DNA from: Hymenobacter telluris
GTDB lineage: Bacteria > Bacteroidota > Bacteroidia > Cytophagales > Hymenobacteraceae
Length of the DNA stretch: 64,000 nt
Direction of reading: 5' to 3'
Assembly (NCBI RefSeq): GCF_017313265.1
Contig: NZ_JAFLQZ010000018.1
Coordinates: 61,528-125,527 of the forward strand
This document shows positions 33,431 to 41,474 of the stretch, in pieces; position 1 is the first letter of the stretch; each line of letters begins with the position of its first letter. The notes under the pieces are model-generated. The model was not told the origin of the DNA, searched no databases, and saw nothing but the letters and a program-made list of their open reading frames with translations. The translations under genes were made by a program, and so were the position numbers.

Positions 33431-34500
33431 CTCTTCCGCCGCAATGGGTTCTGAATTACCTCGTTGCCGATGAAGTTCTGCCCGTTGGTGGCTTGGTATT
33501 GCTGGTACCGTTCGGCTTCTATTTTGCGGCGGTCCACGAAGTACAGCCCACCCCGGAAACCCCGGCGCCGCACCCAAGTATTGATTAGAAACGCGTGCGT
33601 TTTTTCCAGCTTGTTGGCCCCGCGCGTCGCCACGCCGTACTCGCCCTGAAAATACTGGCCGGGCTCTACGGGTGGGCGCACAATGCTGGCCGTGTCGCCG
33701 CGGCGCAGGCGCTCCGTGTCGGCCACCCACTTGCCGTTGATGATGTTCACGGCCGGGTACGGCGAGGGGTTGCCCCACATCACCCGCCGCTGTGCGCCGT
33801 TCACGTTGGCAAACCACGGCAAGTGCGACATCACAAAGGCCGAAAAATAGGCGTACTCCACCGGGTTGTAGTTCCGCTCCCGAAATACCAGCGTCACCTC
33901 CCGGCGCTCCGTCCGGATGAGGCGGCGCAGTTCTTTGCGGAAGCGGGTATCGGCCAGGTATTCCAGCGCCTCCGCGAAGTTGTTGAACAGCAGCGTCAGG
34001 CCATTATAGTGCACTGCCCCGTGCAAGTAGTTGATGGCGTGCGGCATCCGGCGGCGCGTGCCGTGCGGTATTTCCGGCGTCGGCACCGATTTACCCACCA
34101 TGGTAGCCAAAAACTTGCCCACTTTGCTGGCAATAACTTCGTCGGTTTCCGGCACGTAGCCTGCTACCGCCCACTCGGTACCCACGGCCGTCCGGAATAC
34201 TACGTTACGCGGCCATACGGCCCCTTGCGCGTCCGGCATCTGGCCGGTAACCCACGGATGCTCCGCCGATAACAAGCCGGCCGGCATTTTGTGCAGTGTT
34301 AGCAGCCGCATGACGTTCAGAGCCCCGCCCGTATTATGAATAAGATTACCCCGCACAATATTCTGGAGCAGAAAAGCGCGCTCTTTCACCCAGGCCCGCT
34401 TCCGGAGCCGCACTGGGGTGGTAGCTACAGTGCGGGCATGAGGTGCCGGCAATTCGGGGGTGCCGTTGAACTGAAATTCGTTGGTTTGCGGGGTGTCCAT
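33427..34500 (-). CDS. Unrecognised protein (357 aa)
   Basis: 357 residues from the ATG at 34498-34500; the upstream start at 34542 adds 14 residues and is less likely. No signal peptide. Segments look well ordered: RAFLLQNIVRGNLIHNTGGALNVMRLLTLHKMPAGLL, VVFRTAVGTEWAVAGYVPETDEVIASKVGKFLATMVG, YNPVEYAYFSAFVMSHLPWFANVNGAQRRVMWGNPSPYPAVNIINGKW, and a C-terminus rich in basic residues (NPLRRKR). I do not recognise a family or catalytic motif. It is convergent with the glycosyltransferase gene, and its stop codon is in a palindromic element. Confidence 0.65.
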   Translation of the reverse strand: MDTPQTNEFQFNGTPELPAPHARTVATTPVRLRKRAWVKERAFLLQNIVRGNLIHNTGGALNVMRLLTLHKMPAGLLSAEHPWVTGQMPDAQGAVWPRNVVFRTAVGTEWAVAGYVPETDEVIASKVGKFLATMVGKSVPTPEIPHGTRRRMPHAINYLHGAVHYNGLTLLFNNFAEALEYLADTRFRKELRRLIRTERREVTLVFRERNYNPVEYAYFSAFVMSHLPWFANVNGAQRRVMWGNPSPYPAVNIINGKWVADTERLRRGDTASIVRPPVEPGQYFQGEYGVATRGANKLEKTHAFLINTWVRRRGFRGGLYFVDRRKIEAERYQQYQATNGQNFIGNEVIQNPLRRKR

Positions 34501-34642
34501 ATACAATAAGTGGGAAATAAGGATTGAAACAACTGGAGCCAATACCGAAGCCGGCTACCTGATTTGAGGCAGCTGTCTGCCAGCTCTTTAAGCTACACGA
34601 ATAAGATAGCCACTTCCGTATGTGGCGGCCTGAACTTGCCGT

Positions 34643-34680
34643 AAAAAAAGCGCCACCCCAAAGGAGCGGCGCTTTTTCTT
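34643..34680 (-). terminator. Intrinsic terminator of the beta-helix T9SS gene
   Basis: AAAAAGCGCC (34645-34654) pairs with GGCGCTTTTT (34668-34677), T-rich on both strands. It lies downstream of the minus-strand gene that ends at 34772. Confidence 0.85.
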
Positions 34681-34771
34681 GCTACTAATTGGCGTTGGCC
34701 ACAGAGAGTATTCTAGTTCTTGTAAATGATTGGATAGCTATAAGTCACCTTGGGTAAGCTTACTAAGCTTT

Positions 34772-37288
34772 TTACTGACGTACCACGCGCTGGCGCAATA
34801 CAGTACCGTTGAGCTTAGCCGTCAGGAGGTAGTTGCCGGCCGGGCACTCCGGTGTCAGCTGGGTTTGGTTGAAACCGGCGGTTACCGCTTGGGTGTGCTG
34901 CCATACCACCCGGCCCAAAGCGTCGGTGAGGGTGAAGGCAGCCGGAGCAGCCGCAGCTGAGGTCAGCTCCACCGTTAGGTTTTCACTGAAGGCGGTGGGG
35001 TAAGCGGCAAACTGTGCGGCTAGAGCCTGGTCGAACGATACAGTAACCGGACCGAAATAAGTGGTGCGGCCGTCCCGGTCTTCCTGGCGCAGGCGGTAGT
35101 AGCGCACGCCTTTTTTGTTGTCTTCCTGATCAATGAACTGGTACGAACGAGTAGCCGTGGCAGAACCTTCCTGCGCCAGCACAAAGCCCAGCGGACGGAA
35201 CTGCCGGCCATCGGTGCTTACTTCCACCCCAAAGCCCCGGTTGTTGGTTTCGGTGGCAGTGGTCCAGGTGATGAGGGCCTGCCGGTCGCGGCGCGCGGCG
35301 CGGAAGGCCGTGATGCCCACTGGCAACGGACGCTGCGCATCGCCGAGGGTCCAGCGCGAGAAGCCATCCACGTTGTTGAGCTGGGCATAGCCAGCTCCAT
35401 TGCTGGTGATGCCGCGCGGCATCCAGTTCGCACCACCATCTATCGATTTGAAGAAGCGCAGGTTAGCCGGCGCAATACCGTTCAGTTCGTGGTCGAGGTA
35501 CGAGAACTTCAAGCCCAGGTCCAGGCCGCTGGAGGTGGCGGCGTTAATGTCGTAATAACGCAGGATACCTTGGTTGCCGTTGGCCGCGATAGGCGCCGTG
35601 CCCGTTACGCGCAGCACGTCGGTAACGCCGGGCAGCACCGAATTGCTGTTAGGCGTCATTTCCAGGCCAAGCCCGCCGAAGCGCTGGGTAGTACCGGCTT
35701 GCACGTTGCGGGTGGCTAGTACCTTGCCCAGCACATAGCTGTTGTCGGTTTCGGTCATGCTGGCCTGCTCTAGCAGTTTCAGCGTGTAGGTGCCCGTAGC
35801 CAGTACCCCATTGTTGAGGGTCAGCTGGCTGATAATGTCGGCATCGGCGGTAACGGTTTTGGTACCGGCGCCATTCACTTCCAGGTTGAAATACACGCCA
35901 CCGCTTACGGTTTGTGCGCCGTTGCCGGTGAGCTTTACCAGGCCCCCAACGCTGGTAAACAAGCCACCCTGGCTGGTCATGTTGCCCGTAATTTCGAGCG
36001 TGCCCTGGGTCTGGTTGTAGGTACCGGTATTGGTATTGATGAAGTCGCCGACTACTAACACGTTACCGGCGTTTTTCAGCAGGCCGTTGTTGCGGAGCGT
36101 GCCCGTTACGTTCAGGCGGCCACCGGCTTCTACGTTTACAATCTGGCCGCTGGCAACCGTGAAGCTGGTTACTTCGGTGGCCGCGCTGGAGTTGAGGCTC
36201 ACTACCCCACCCTGGCCGCTGCTCACGTTGGTTACGCTGATATTGGCCACTGCCGTCTGGCCGCTTTCCAGGCTCATGGCCGTGAGCGGCTGGAAGGTAT
36301 TGGTCATGCTTACGTTGCTCACCGAGTTGCCGGACAGTGTACTGCTAACCCCCATGCCACAGGTAACCACGATGCCCCGGAACGAGGCGCCATCGTTCAG
36401 CCAAGAGCCGCCGCCGCTCTGGGCATTGCGGCCGCCAATTTTGTTGCCGCTGATGGTGTTGTTGGTAGACGCAACACCCGGCTCGAAGTCAATAGCCGTT
36501 TGTGCGGTAGTCGGAACAGAGGCAGCATCGTAGTAGATGCTGTTGTTGGATACGTTCCAGTTCAGACCGTTACCACCCAGCACCTGCAAGCCGTTCCGCT
36601 CGAAATTCACCAACTCGTTGTCTATGATAGTAACTGCGTCGTTGGCAATGCCGTTGCGCAGGTTCAGAGCGTAGATGAGCGTGCTAGGCAGCAACGAGCC
36701 CGATGCGTTGGCAATCCGGTTGCCGCGTAGCGTGTTGTGGTCGTTGCCGGTGCCGCCGCTAGCTGCGTTACCGATAGTTACCACCCCGAAGCCTGGCTGC
36801 CGGCAGCTGCCCAGCAACTGGGCGTCCACTACGGCATTGTATTGCGCGTCGTTCTGGAACAGAACGGTCGTTACCAGGTCGTCGGTTTGCTTGAGGGTAA
36901 GTGCCCGGTTAATCGTACCGTTGTTGCCGCTTACGGTTACGTAGCGGCTACCCGTATCGAAGGTAAGCGTGCCTTCAATAACCGTAGTTACCCCAGCAGC
37001 CGGCCGGATGGTAATGGGGTTGATGGCCGTGCCAGCCTGCGTGATACGCACGTTTTCCGTGTAGCTGGCATCCAGCAGCTGAATGCTAACCGGGTCGATT
37101 GGGGCACCCGTGATGGAAGCCAAGGCCGCACTAATAGTGGGGTAGTTACCGCCTGCTCCTACCGTCTTCACAATAGGAGCCGCCCAAGCCGATGAGGCCA
37201 GTAATAGAAAAGAGCCAGCCAACAGACCACGCACCGCAGTGCGCTCTGTAACTGAAGAAAGAGTCGAACGAAGTAGTAGTGTTTTCAT
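34772..37288 (-). CDS. Beta-helix secreted protein with T9SS type A sorting domain
   Basis: 838 residues. A long signal peptide (AVRGLLAGSFLLLASSAWA, cleavage near residue 36) is followed by VGAGGNYPTISAALASI, the usual opening of a right-handed parallel beta-helix. The helix region (about 100-500) is rich in Asn and Thr with repeated short turns (NNTISGNKIGG, SNNSIYYDA, DHNTLRGNRIAN). A fibronectin-like part (VGITAFRAARRDRQALITWTTATETNNRGFGVEVSTDG) is near 640-700. The C-terminus YPTAFSENLTVELTSA...TLTDALGRVVWQ...CPAGNYLLTAKLNG is the type A T9SS signal. It is likely a surface or secreted adhesin, or a polysaccharide-binding protein. It has a long AT-rich upstream region with a clear promoter. 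Confidence 0.9.
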   Translation of the reverse strand: MKTLLLRSTLSSVTERTAVRGLLAGSFLLLASSAWAAPIVKTVGAGGNYPTISAALASITGAPIDPVSIQLLDASYTENVRITQAGTAINPITIRPAAGVTTVIEGTLTFDTGSRYVTVSGNNGTINRALTLKQTDDLVTTVLFQNDAQYNAVVDAQLLGSCRQPGFGVVTIGNAASGGTGNDHNTLRGNRIANASGSLLPSTLIYALNLRNGIANDAVTIIDNELVNFERNGLQVLGGNGLNWNVSNNSIYYDAASVPTTAQTAIDFEPGVASTNNTISGNKIGGRNAQSGGGSWLNDGASFRGIVVTCGMGVSSTLSGNSVSNVSMTNTFQPLTAMSLESGQTAVANISVTNVSSGQGGVVSLNSSAATEVTSFTVASGQIVNVEAGGRLNVTGTLRNNGLLKNAGNVLVVGDFINTNTGTYNQTQGTLEITGNMTSQGGLFTSVGGLVKLTGNGAQTVSGGVYFNLEVNGAGTKTVTADADIISQLTLNNGVLATGTYTLKLLEQASMTETDNSYVLGKVLATRNVQAGTTQRFGGLGLEMTPNSNSVLPGVTDVLRVTGTAPIAANGNQGILRYYDINAATSSGLDLGLKFSYLDHELNGIAPANLRFFKSIDGGANWMPRGITSNGAGYAQLNNVDGFSRWTLGDAQRPLPVGITAFRAARRDRQALITWTTATETNNRGFGVEVSTDGRQFRPLGFVLAQEGSATATRSYQFIDQEDNKKGVRYYRLRQEDRDGRTTYFGPVTVSFDQALAAQFAAYPTAFSENLTVELTSAAAAPAAFTLTDALGRVVWQHTQAVTAGFNQTQLTPECPAGNYLLTAKLNGTVLRQRVVRQ

Positions 37289-37489
37289 TCTGATTTGGTA
37301 GTGTACTTACAGTAAAAAAGCGAGCAATCTGTCGCCACAATCCAACAGCCTCCTGATTTGATTACAACACCTTCTGTAGTAGGTGTACCGGGTAGCGACA
37401 TACTTTGGCCGTTACTCACCAACTTTAGGAGAAAACCCTAAAGTTCAATTTATAACCAGCCTAGTGATATTGCATATAATATCACTCAT

Positions 37490-37523
37490 CAAATATAGCT
37501 GCTAATTTTAAATTGCAAGCAAA
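37490..37523 (-). promoter_or_regulatory. Bacteroidota-type promoter of the beta-helix gene
   Basis: On the minus strand TTTG (37520-37523) and TATATTTG (37490-37497) are 22 bases apart, both matching the TTTG...TAnnTTTG consensus. Transcription would start near 37483 and leave a leader of about 195 bases before the ATG at 37288. Leader function, if any, is unknown. Confidence 0.65.
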
Positions 37524-37810
37524 TTTTGAATTTATTCATTCTCGTCTGTGCAAGCTTATTCGACAAACGGCAGCGAATAGGAGTTATAATCAACATTAAT
37601 CCTTACAAAGCAGGTTCGTTCAGTATAATTCAGTTCTTATAAAACACCCGTTTATATAACTTTTATCAATCACAGACGGGCGTTATCCAAGCAGTTTATT
37701 GGCACTTTCAATATAATTTTATCAAGTAAACGCTTTTTGTTTTTTGCACTCCTTGTTACTTAAATAATATTAAATCAAATCTTATATCAGTTTCATCCTA
37801 TTGCGCAAGG

Positions 37811-37852
37811 AAAACCCCACTCAACTATGCGCTAGGGCAAAGCCAAGTGGGG
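37811..37852 (-). terminator. Putative terminator of the phosphoesterase gene
   Basis: CCCCACT (37815-37821) pairs with AGTGGGG (37846-37852) around a 24-base loop, and four A (T on the minus strand) follow at 37811-37814. The stem is short and the loop large, so this is a weak call. Confidence 0.5.
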
Positions 37853-37873
37853 CAGTTGTAGGAAGCGGTGAGC

Positions 37874-38572
37874 TTAACGGCGCGCTATGGTGTAGGGCAC
37901 TTCCTGGTTTCGGAGCAACGTTAGGTCGAAGGAGTCGAGGTTGAGGGCGGCCAGGTGCGCTAGTTCCGGGTTGTGCCGGTACACGCAGCCCGTATCGAGG
38001 CTGATGGCGCCGGCCTTCACGCGGACCTGGCGCTGCACTTCGGCGGTGGGTGTGGGTACGTGGCCGTGTAGCAGGCGGCGTCCTTGCAGGCGGGAGGCAT
38101 CGTAAGTGAATTGCTTGATATTGAGCATGGTGTGCCAGTCGGTGCGCAACTGACTGGGGGGCAACCGGAAGTTGTAGCCTGCGTGCACCAGCGCAAAGCC
38201 TTCAGTATCAAGCTGGTACGGCAGTTGGTCCAGCCAGCGCAGGTACACATCCGGAATGTCCTCGGGGCGCGTTACGCCGAAACTTTCCAAAGTGAGGTGC
38301 CGGTCGGCGGCAGAGGCCCAGGTGAGGTGGTGCAGGCCTTTGGCGGCATCCAGTAGCTCCTGGTCGTGGTTGCCGCGCAGGCAGTGCACCCGAAACCCGC
38401 GTTGCGGCAACGCCATCAGGTAATCGAGCACGCCGCGGCTGTCGGGGCCTTTGTTTACGTAGTCGCCCAGCACGAATAGCTCGTCTTCGGGTGTCAGGTG
38501 CAACTCGTGTTCCAGCAAGTGCCGGAAAGTTTGCAGGCAGCCGTGCAAATCAGTGGTGACGTAGCGGGCCAT
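37874..38572 (-). CDS. Metallophosphoesterase (PPP/ApaH-like)
   Basis: 232 residues. The phosphoesterase motifs are in order: TTDLHGCL (6-13), FVLGDYVNKGPDSRGVLDYL (about 33-52; usual GDxVDRG, here GDYVNKG), CLRGNHDQELL (about 64-74), and HAGYNFRLPP, RLLHGHVPTP and GAISLDTGCVY at the C-terminus. The family uses two metal ions and includes Ser/Thr protein phosphatases and symmetrical diadenosine tetraphosphatases; I cannot decide between them. No signal peptide. The start ATG at 38570-38572 fits the family. Confidence 0.9.
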   Translation of the reverse strand: MARYVTTDLHGCLQTFRHLLEHELHLTPEDELFVLGDYVNKGPDSRGVLDYLMALPQRGFRVHCLRGNHDQELLDAAKGLHHLTWASAADRHLTLESFGVTRPEDIPDVYLRWLDQLPYQLDTEGFALVHAGYNFRLPPSQLRTDWHTMLNIKQFTYDASRLQGRRLLHGHVPTPTAEVQRQVRVKAGAISLDTGCVYRHNPELAHLAALNLDSFDLTLLRNQEVPYTIARR

Positions 38573-38674
38573 AGGTTGGGAAGCAGGAACAGGTGAAACA
38601 GGTAGACGACGAGCAGACGGAGGATACGCGCCTTATTTAGTTAGGCTTGGCGCAGTACAAATACAGAAAAAGAA

Positions 38675-38706
38675 AAAAGCACCTGCCTGTTGCGGCAAGT
38701 GCTTTT
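38675..38706 (-). terminator. Intrinsic terminator
   Basis: AAAAGCACCTGCC (38675-38687) pairs with GGCAAGTGCTTTT (38694-38706) with one mismatch and a short loop. It lies just downstream of the small minus-strand gene that ends at 38723. Confidence 0.85.
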
Positions 38707-38722
38707 CGTTGGTCGGTGCTTC

Positions 38723-38938
38723 TTAATTATAAGCGGGCTTATCAAGGTCCGGCTTATCGAGGTTGCGGTTGGGGTGACGTATACCGGCGTCATCGGCCTC
38801 CTGCTGTAGCCGCTCTTCGGTCTGCTCGTCCAGGTCGTTTACGGGTAGGTTGCCGGCCCCTTTGGGCTGCTCACTCTGCGTAGGACTGCCGTGGTTTTCC
38901 TTGGACTGCTGGTTGGAATTATTGCTCTGGTCAGACAT
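38723..38938 (-). CDS. Small disordered hydrophilic protein (71 aa)
   Basis: 71 residues from the ATG at 38936-38938, beginning MSDQSNNSNQQSKENHG. It is almost wholly polar (Asn, Gln, Asp, Glu, Pro), with no Cys or Trp and a short repeat at the end (LDKPDLDKPAYN). The context supports a real gene: a terminator follows at 17 bases, and the next gene upstream is a larger protein of the same sort. Function is unknown; similar stress-related disordered proteins exist in other bacteria, but there is no motif to support that here. Confidence 0.65.
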   Translation of the reverse strand: MSDQSNNSNQQSKENHGSPTQSEQPKGAGNLPVNDLDEQTEERLQQEADDAGIRHPNRNLDKPDLDKPAYN

Positions 38939-38959
38939 GTCGATAGAAGTTAAAAGATG

Positions 38960-39040
38960 AGAGTTATTGACTGGCAGTTGTTGATTGCCAGTATCAATAA
39001 ACTGACAATCAATACCTGGCAACTAGTAGCTGGCTACTGG
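38960..39040. repeat. Palindromic element, GTTGATTG family, copy 3
   Basis: The left arm has TTGACTGGCAGTTGTTGATTGCCAGT; the right arm has ACTGACAATCAATACCTGGCAACTAG. The right end (CTGGCTACTGG) contains the stop codon of the gene that ends at 39034. It separates two minus-strand genes for disordered proteins. Confidence 0.6.
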
Positions 39041-39549
39041 TCGATGGCCGTATCGGTGGCATCGGGGTCGGTGAGGTCGGCGTTGGTGCCTTGGCGGGCG
39101 AGGTCGGCGTTGGTGGGCTGGCGCTGCTCCATCTGGCCCATACCGATGCCGGAGTCGGGGTCTTCCATTTCATCGGGGCCAGAACGGGCATCGTCGGCGT
39201 CCAGCTCGTCTACCGGGCGGCGCGCTTCCATTGGGGTATCGTCGTCGTTGACGAGGTCGGGGTTGGGAATGTCTTCGTTGGGCTGCACCGGGCGGCCTTC
39301 GTCGTCGGAGCGCATATTGTCGGCGGGGTGTTCGGTTTGGTCGGCGTCTTCGTTCACCGAAACCGCCGTTATACCAGAGCCGCTGTCGGTGCCGTAGCCC
39401 TCTTTGCCTTCCCGGTTGCCAAAGCCCCCGCGGGCCGCTTCGTTCTTGGGTGGGTCGCCGCCGGGCGTGATGTGGCCGGCAGCCATTTCTTGCTCGGAGG
39501 TATCGTCGTTGAGGATGCGGACGGGGCGGTCTTTCGGGTCAATAGCCAT
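39034..39549 (-). CDS. Aspartate-rich disordered protein (171 aa)
   Basis: 171 residues from the ATG at 39547-39549 (MAIDPKDRPVRILNDDTSEQ). About one residue in six is Asp, with many Glu, Pro, Gly and Asn and no Cys or Trp. A short repeat TNADLARQGTNADL is near the end. It is predicted to be disordered and very acidic. No signal peptide, no known domain. It is probably in one operon or tandem with the 71-residue protein downstream. A much longer in-frame ORF start (39987) overlaps the divergent NADAR gene and is rejected. Confidence 0.65.
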   Translation of the reverse strand: MAIDPKDRPVRILNDDTSEQEMAAGHITPGGDPPKNEAARGGFGNREGKEGYGTDSGSGITAVSVNEDADQTEHPADNMRSDDEGRPVQPNEDIPNPDLVNDDDTPMEARRPVDELDADDARSGPDEMEDPDSGIGMGQMEQRQPTNADLARQGTNADLTDPDATDTAIDQ

Positions 39550-39720
39550 AGCAGCAGTCGGTTCGTGGAGGGGAACAAGGAAAGATAAGTGTACTGTGGT
39601 TTGCAGCTTTGGGTTTAGGTTGCGAGGGGTTGTTTCAGATTTCAAGCAGTAGCCGCTGCCCTGTACGGGCCTGACTATCTTGCCGGTGGGTTTTCTTATT
39701 CTGCTTTGTTTGTTACGACT

Positions 39721-40284
39721 ATGCTTGCTCCTATCCGCTCCGTTGCCGACCTGCTTCAGCACCTCAATGCCAGTCAGCCAGTGAAGTATCTGTTCTTTTG
39801 GGGGCACACTCGCCCGCCAGGGGCGGCGGTAGGCAAAGAGTGTTTTAGCCAGTGGTATCCGGCGCCGTTTATTATTGACAACGACACCTACGCCACGGCC
39901 GAGCACTACATGATGGCCGAAAAAGCCCGCCTGTTCGGCGACGAAGCCACCCGCACGGCCATCCTGCAAGCCACCCACCCCGACCAAGCCAAGAAGCTAG
40001 GCCGCCGGGTGCAGCATTTCGATGAAACGCGCTGGAATGCGGCGCGCTTCGAGGTGGTGGTGCGGGGCAACGCGGCCAAGTTCAGCCAGCACCCCGAGCT
40101 GCGGCAGTACCTGCTGCAAACCGCGCCGCGCGTCCTCGTAGAAGCCAGCCCCGTAGACGCCATCTGGGGGATTGGACTGGCGCAGGATAGTCCGCACGCC
40201 ACCAACCCCGCGGAGTGGCGCGGCCTCAACCTGCTGGGCTTTGCGTTGATGGAAGTGCGGCAGGAGCTAGGAGCTAGAAGCTAG
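39721..40284 (+). CDS. NADAR family protein (YbiA-like)
   Basis: 187 residues from the ATG at 39721. The NADAR motifs are clear: YLFFWGH (about 22-28), CFSQWYPAPFIIDNDTYATAEHYMMAEKARLFGD (about 42-76), and SPVDAIWGIGLAQDSP near the end. NADAR proteins are N-glycosidases linked to NAD/ADP-ribose and riboflavin intermediates; E. coli YbiA removes a toxic riboflavin precursor, and some members reverse ADP-ribosylation. The last residues (ELGARS) and the stop are encoded in the left arm of a palindromic element, so the natural C-terminus may have been slightly altered. Confidence 0.92.
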   Translation: MLAPIRSVADLLQHLNASQPVKYLFFWGHTRPPGAAVGKECFSQWYPAPFIIDNDTYATAEHYMMAEKARLFGDEATRTAILQATHPDQAKKLGRRVQHFDETRWNAARFEVVVRGNAAKFSQHPELRQYLLQTAPRVLVEASPVDAIWGIGLAQDSPHATNPAEWRGLNLLGFALMEVRQELGARS

Positions 40285-40350
40285 TAGGTGGCAGCTTTTC
40301 ATCTCTCCAGCTTTAAAATTCCACCTTCTAACTCCTTACTTCTAGCTCCT
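40262..40350. repeat. Palindromic element, GGAGCTA family (7-base words)
   Basis: Arms 40262-40291 and 40321-40350. The left arm is made of 7-base words GGAGCTA, GGAGCTA, GAAGCTA and the right arm is its diverged complement. It provides the last six codons and the stop of the NADAR gene and ends 4 bases before the next ATG. Confidence 0.8.
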
Positions 40351-40354
40351 CCAG

Positions 40355-40609
40355 ATGTGGACTGAACACGACAACGCCCTGACCTGCACCTTCCGCTTCG
40401 CTGATTTCAAAGCGGCCTTTGCCTTCATGACCGACGTGGCCGCCGCGGCCGAGCAGCTCGACCATCATCCGTGGTGGGCCAACGAGTATAGCACCGTAGA
40501 GTTCCGGCTGCGTACCCACGACGCCGGCAACACCGTCACGCGGCGCGACCATCGGCTGGCCGAAGCCATCAGCAAGCTAGCCGAACAGCACGGGGCAGTG
40601 GTGAAATAG
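40355..40609 (+). CDS. 4a-hydroxytetrahydrobiopterin dehydratase (PCD-like)
   Basis: 84 residues, near the usual size of the family. The core HHPWWANEYSTVEFRLRTHDAGNTVTRRDHRLAEAI (about 37-72) carries the conserved His-His and the strand/helix pattern of pterin-4a-carbinolamine dehydratase. The enzyme recycles the pterin cofactor of aromatic amino acid hydroxylases. The first 20 residues are rather short compared with many members. The start ATG is 4 bases after a palindromic element, and its last codons (GTG GTG AAA TAG) are part of another. Confidence 0.9.
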   Translation: MWTEHDNALTCTFRFADFKAAFAFMTDVAAAAEQLDHHPWWANEYSTVEFRLRTHDAGNTVTRRDHRLAEAISKLAEQHGAVVK

Positions 40610-40700
40610 TGAGATGGTGAGATGGTGAGTTTTATGTTCTCGACTGCGCTACTGGCGCTAACGGAACATAAAACTCACCACCTCACCATCTCACTATTTC
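40601..40700. repeat. Palindromic element, GTGAGATG family (8-base words), copy 2
   Basis: The left arm (40601-40638) has words GTGAAATA, GTGAGATG, GTGAGATG and GTGAGTTTTATGTT. The right arm (40665-40700) is nearly its exact complement. The core has GCTACTGGCGCTAACGG, similar to that of copy 1. It contains the TAG stop of the PCD gene at 40607-40609. Confidence 0.88.
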
Positions 40701-40721
40701 GCCTTGCCTACCTTTGTGCCC

Positions 40722-41474
40722 ATGTCAGAAACCACCCCGACGCTGCTTTACCTCGTGCCCACGCCCATCGGCAACCTGGAGGACATCACCCTGCGGGCCA
40801 TCCGGATTCTGAGCGAGGTGGATACCGTGCTGGCCGAAGATACCCGCACCAGCGGCCGCCTGATGCAGCACCTCGGGTTGAAGAAGCCCATGCTCAGCTA
40901 CCACCTGCACAACGAGCACCAGCAAGTGCAGCGCCTGCTGGAGCGCCTGGAAAAAGGCGAAACCATGGCGCTGGTGTCGGATGCGGGCACGCCCGGCATT
41001 TCCGACCCGGGCTTTCTGTTGGTGCGGGAGTGTTTGGCGCGGGGCCTGAAGGTGGAATGTTTGCCGGGCGCCACGGCTTTCGTGCCAGCCTTGCTGAAGT
41101 CGGGATTTGGGGCCGAGCGGTTCACGTTCGAGGGGTTTCTGCCGGTGAAGAAAGGCCGCCAGACCCGGTTGAAAGAGCTGGCCCAGGAGCACCGCACCAT
41201 GATTTTCTATGAGTCGCCGCACCGGATTGTGAAGACGCTGGAGCAGCTGGCCGAGGTACTGGGTGCCGACCGGCCCGCCTCCGTAAGCCGGGAACTAACC
41301 AAACTGTTTGAAGAAACCGTGACGGCCCCGCTCTCCGAACTAGCCGCCAACTTTGCAGCCCGCGCGGCCATCAAAGGCGAAATTGTGCTGGTGGTGCAGG
41401 GCCGCAAAGAAGAGCGCATCAAAGAAGACCGTTATTCTATTGAAGCTGAAGACGAAGACGACCGTGCTAACTAA
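40722..41474 (+). CDS. rsmI: 16S rRNA (cytidine(1402)-2'-O)-methyltransferase
   Basis: 250 residues from the ATG at 40722. It methylates the ribose of C1402 in 16S rRNA with S-adenosylmethionine. The conserved motifs are in order: LVPTPIGNLEDITLRAIRIL (9-28), VLAEDTRTSGRLMQHLGL (about 35-52), VSDAGTPGISDPGFLLV (about 83-99), LPGATAFVPALLKSGF, FEGFLPVKKGRQTRL and SRELTKLFEE. The last part is an acidic tail. Its end overlaps the most likely start of lnt by 11 bases, so the two genes are probably co-translated. Confidence 0.96.
   Translation: MSETTPTLLYLVPTPIGNLEDITLRAIRILSEVDTVLAEDTRTSGRLMQHLGLKKPMLSYHLHNEHQQVQRLLERLEKGETMALVSDAGTPGISDPGFLLVRECLARGLKVECLPGATAFVPALLKSGFGAERFTFEGFLPVKKGRQTRLKELAQEHRTMIFYESPHRIVKTLEQLAEVLGADRPASVSRELTKLFEETVTAPLSELAANFAARAAIKGEIVLVVQGRKEERIKEDRYSIEAEDEDDRAN

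Larger units (their letters stand above)
37289..37873. other. AT-rich intergenic region (585 bases)
   Basis: Between the beta-helix gene and the phosphoesterase, both on the minus strand. The part from about 37480 to 37800 is strikingly AT-rich compared with the rest of the window. It contains a full TAnnTTTG promoter (37490-37523, minus) and, at the far end, the hairpin of the phosphoesterase gene. I see no gene in it. Confidence 0.7.

Noticed and set aside
39550..39987. Upstream extension of the Asp-rich minus-strand gene to 39987
   Set aside because: It would overlap the NADAR gene and its promoter region; the ATG at 39549 begins the low-complexity composition.
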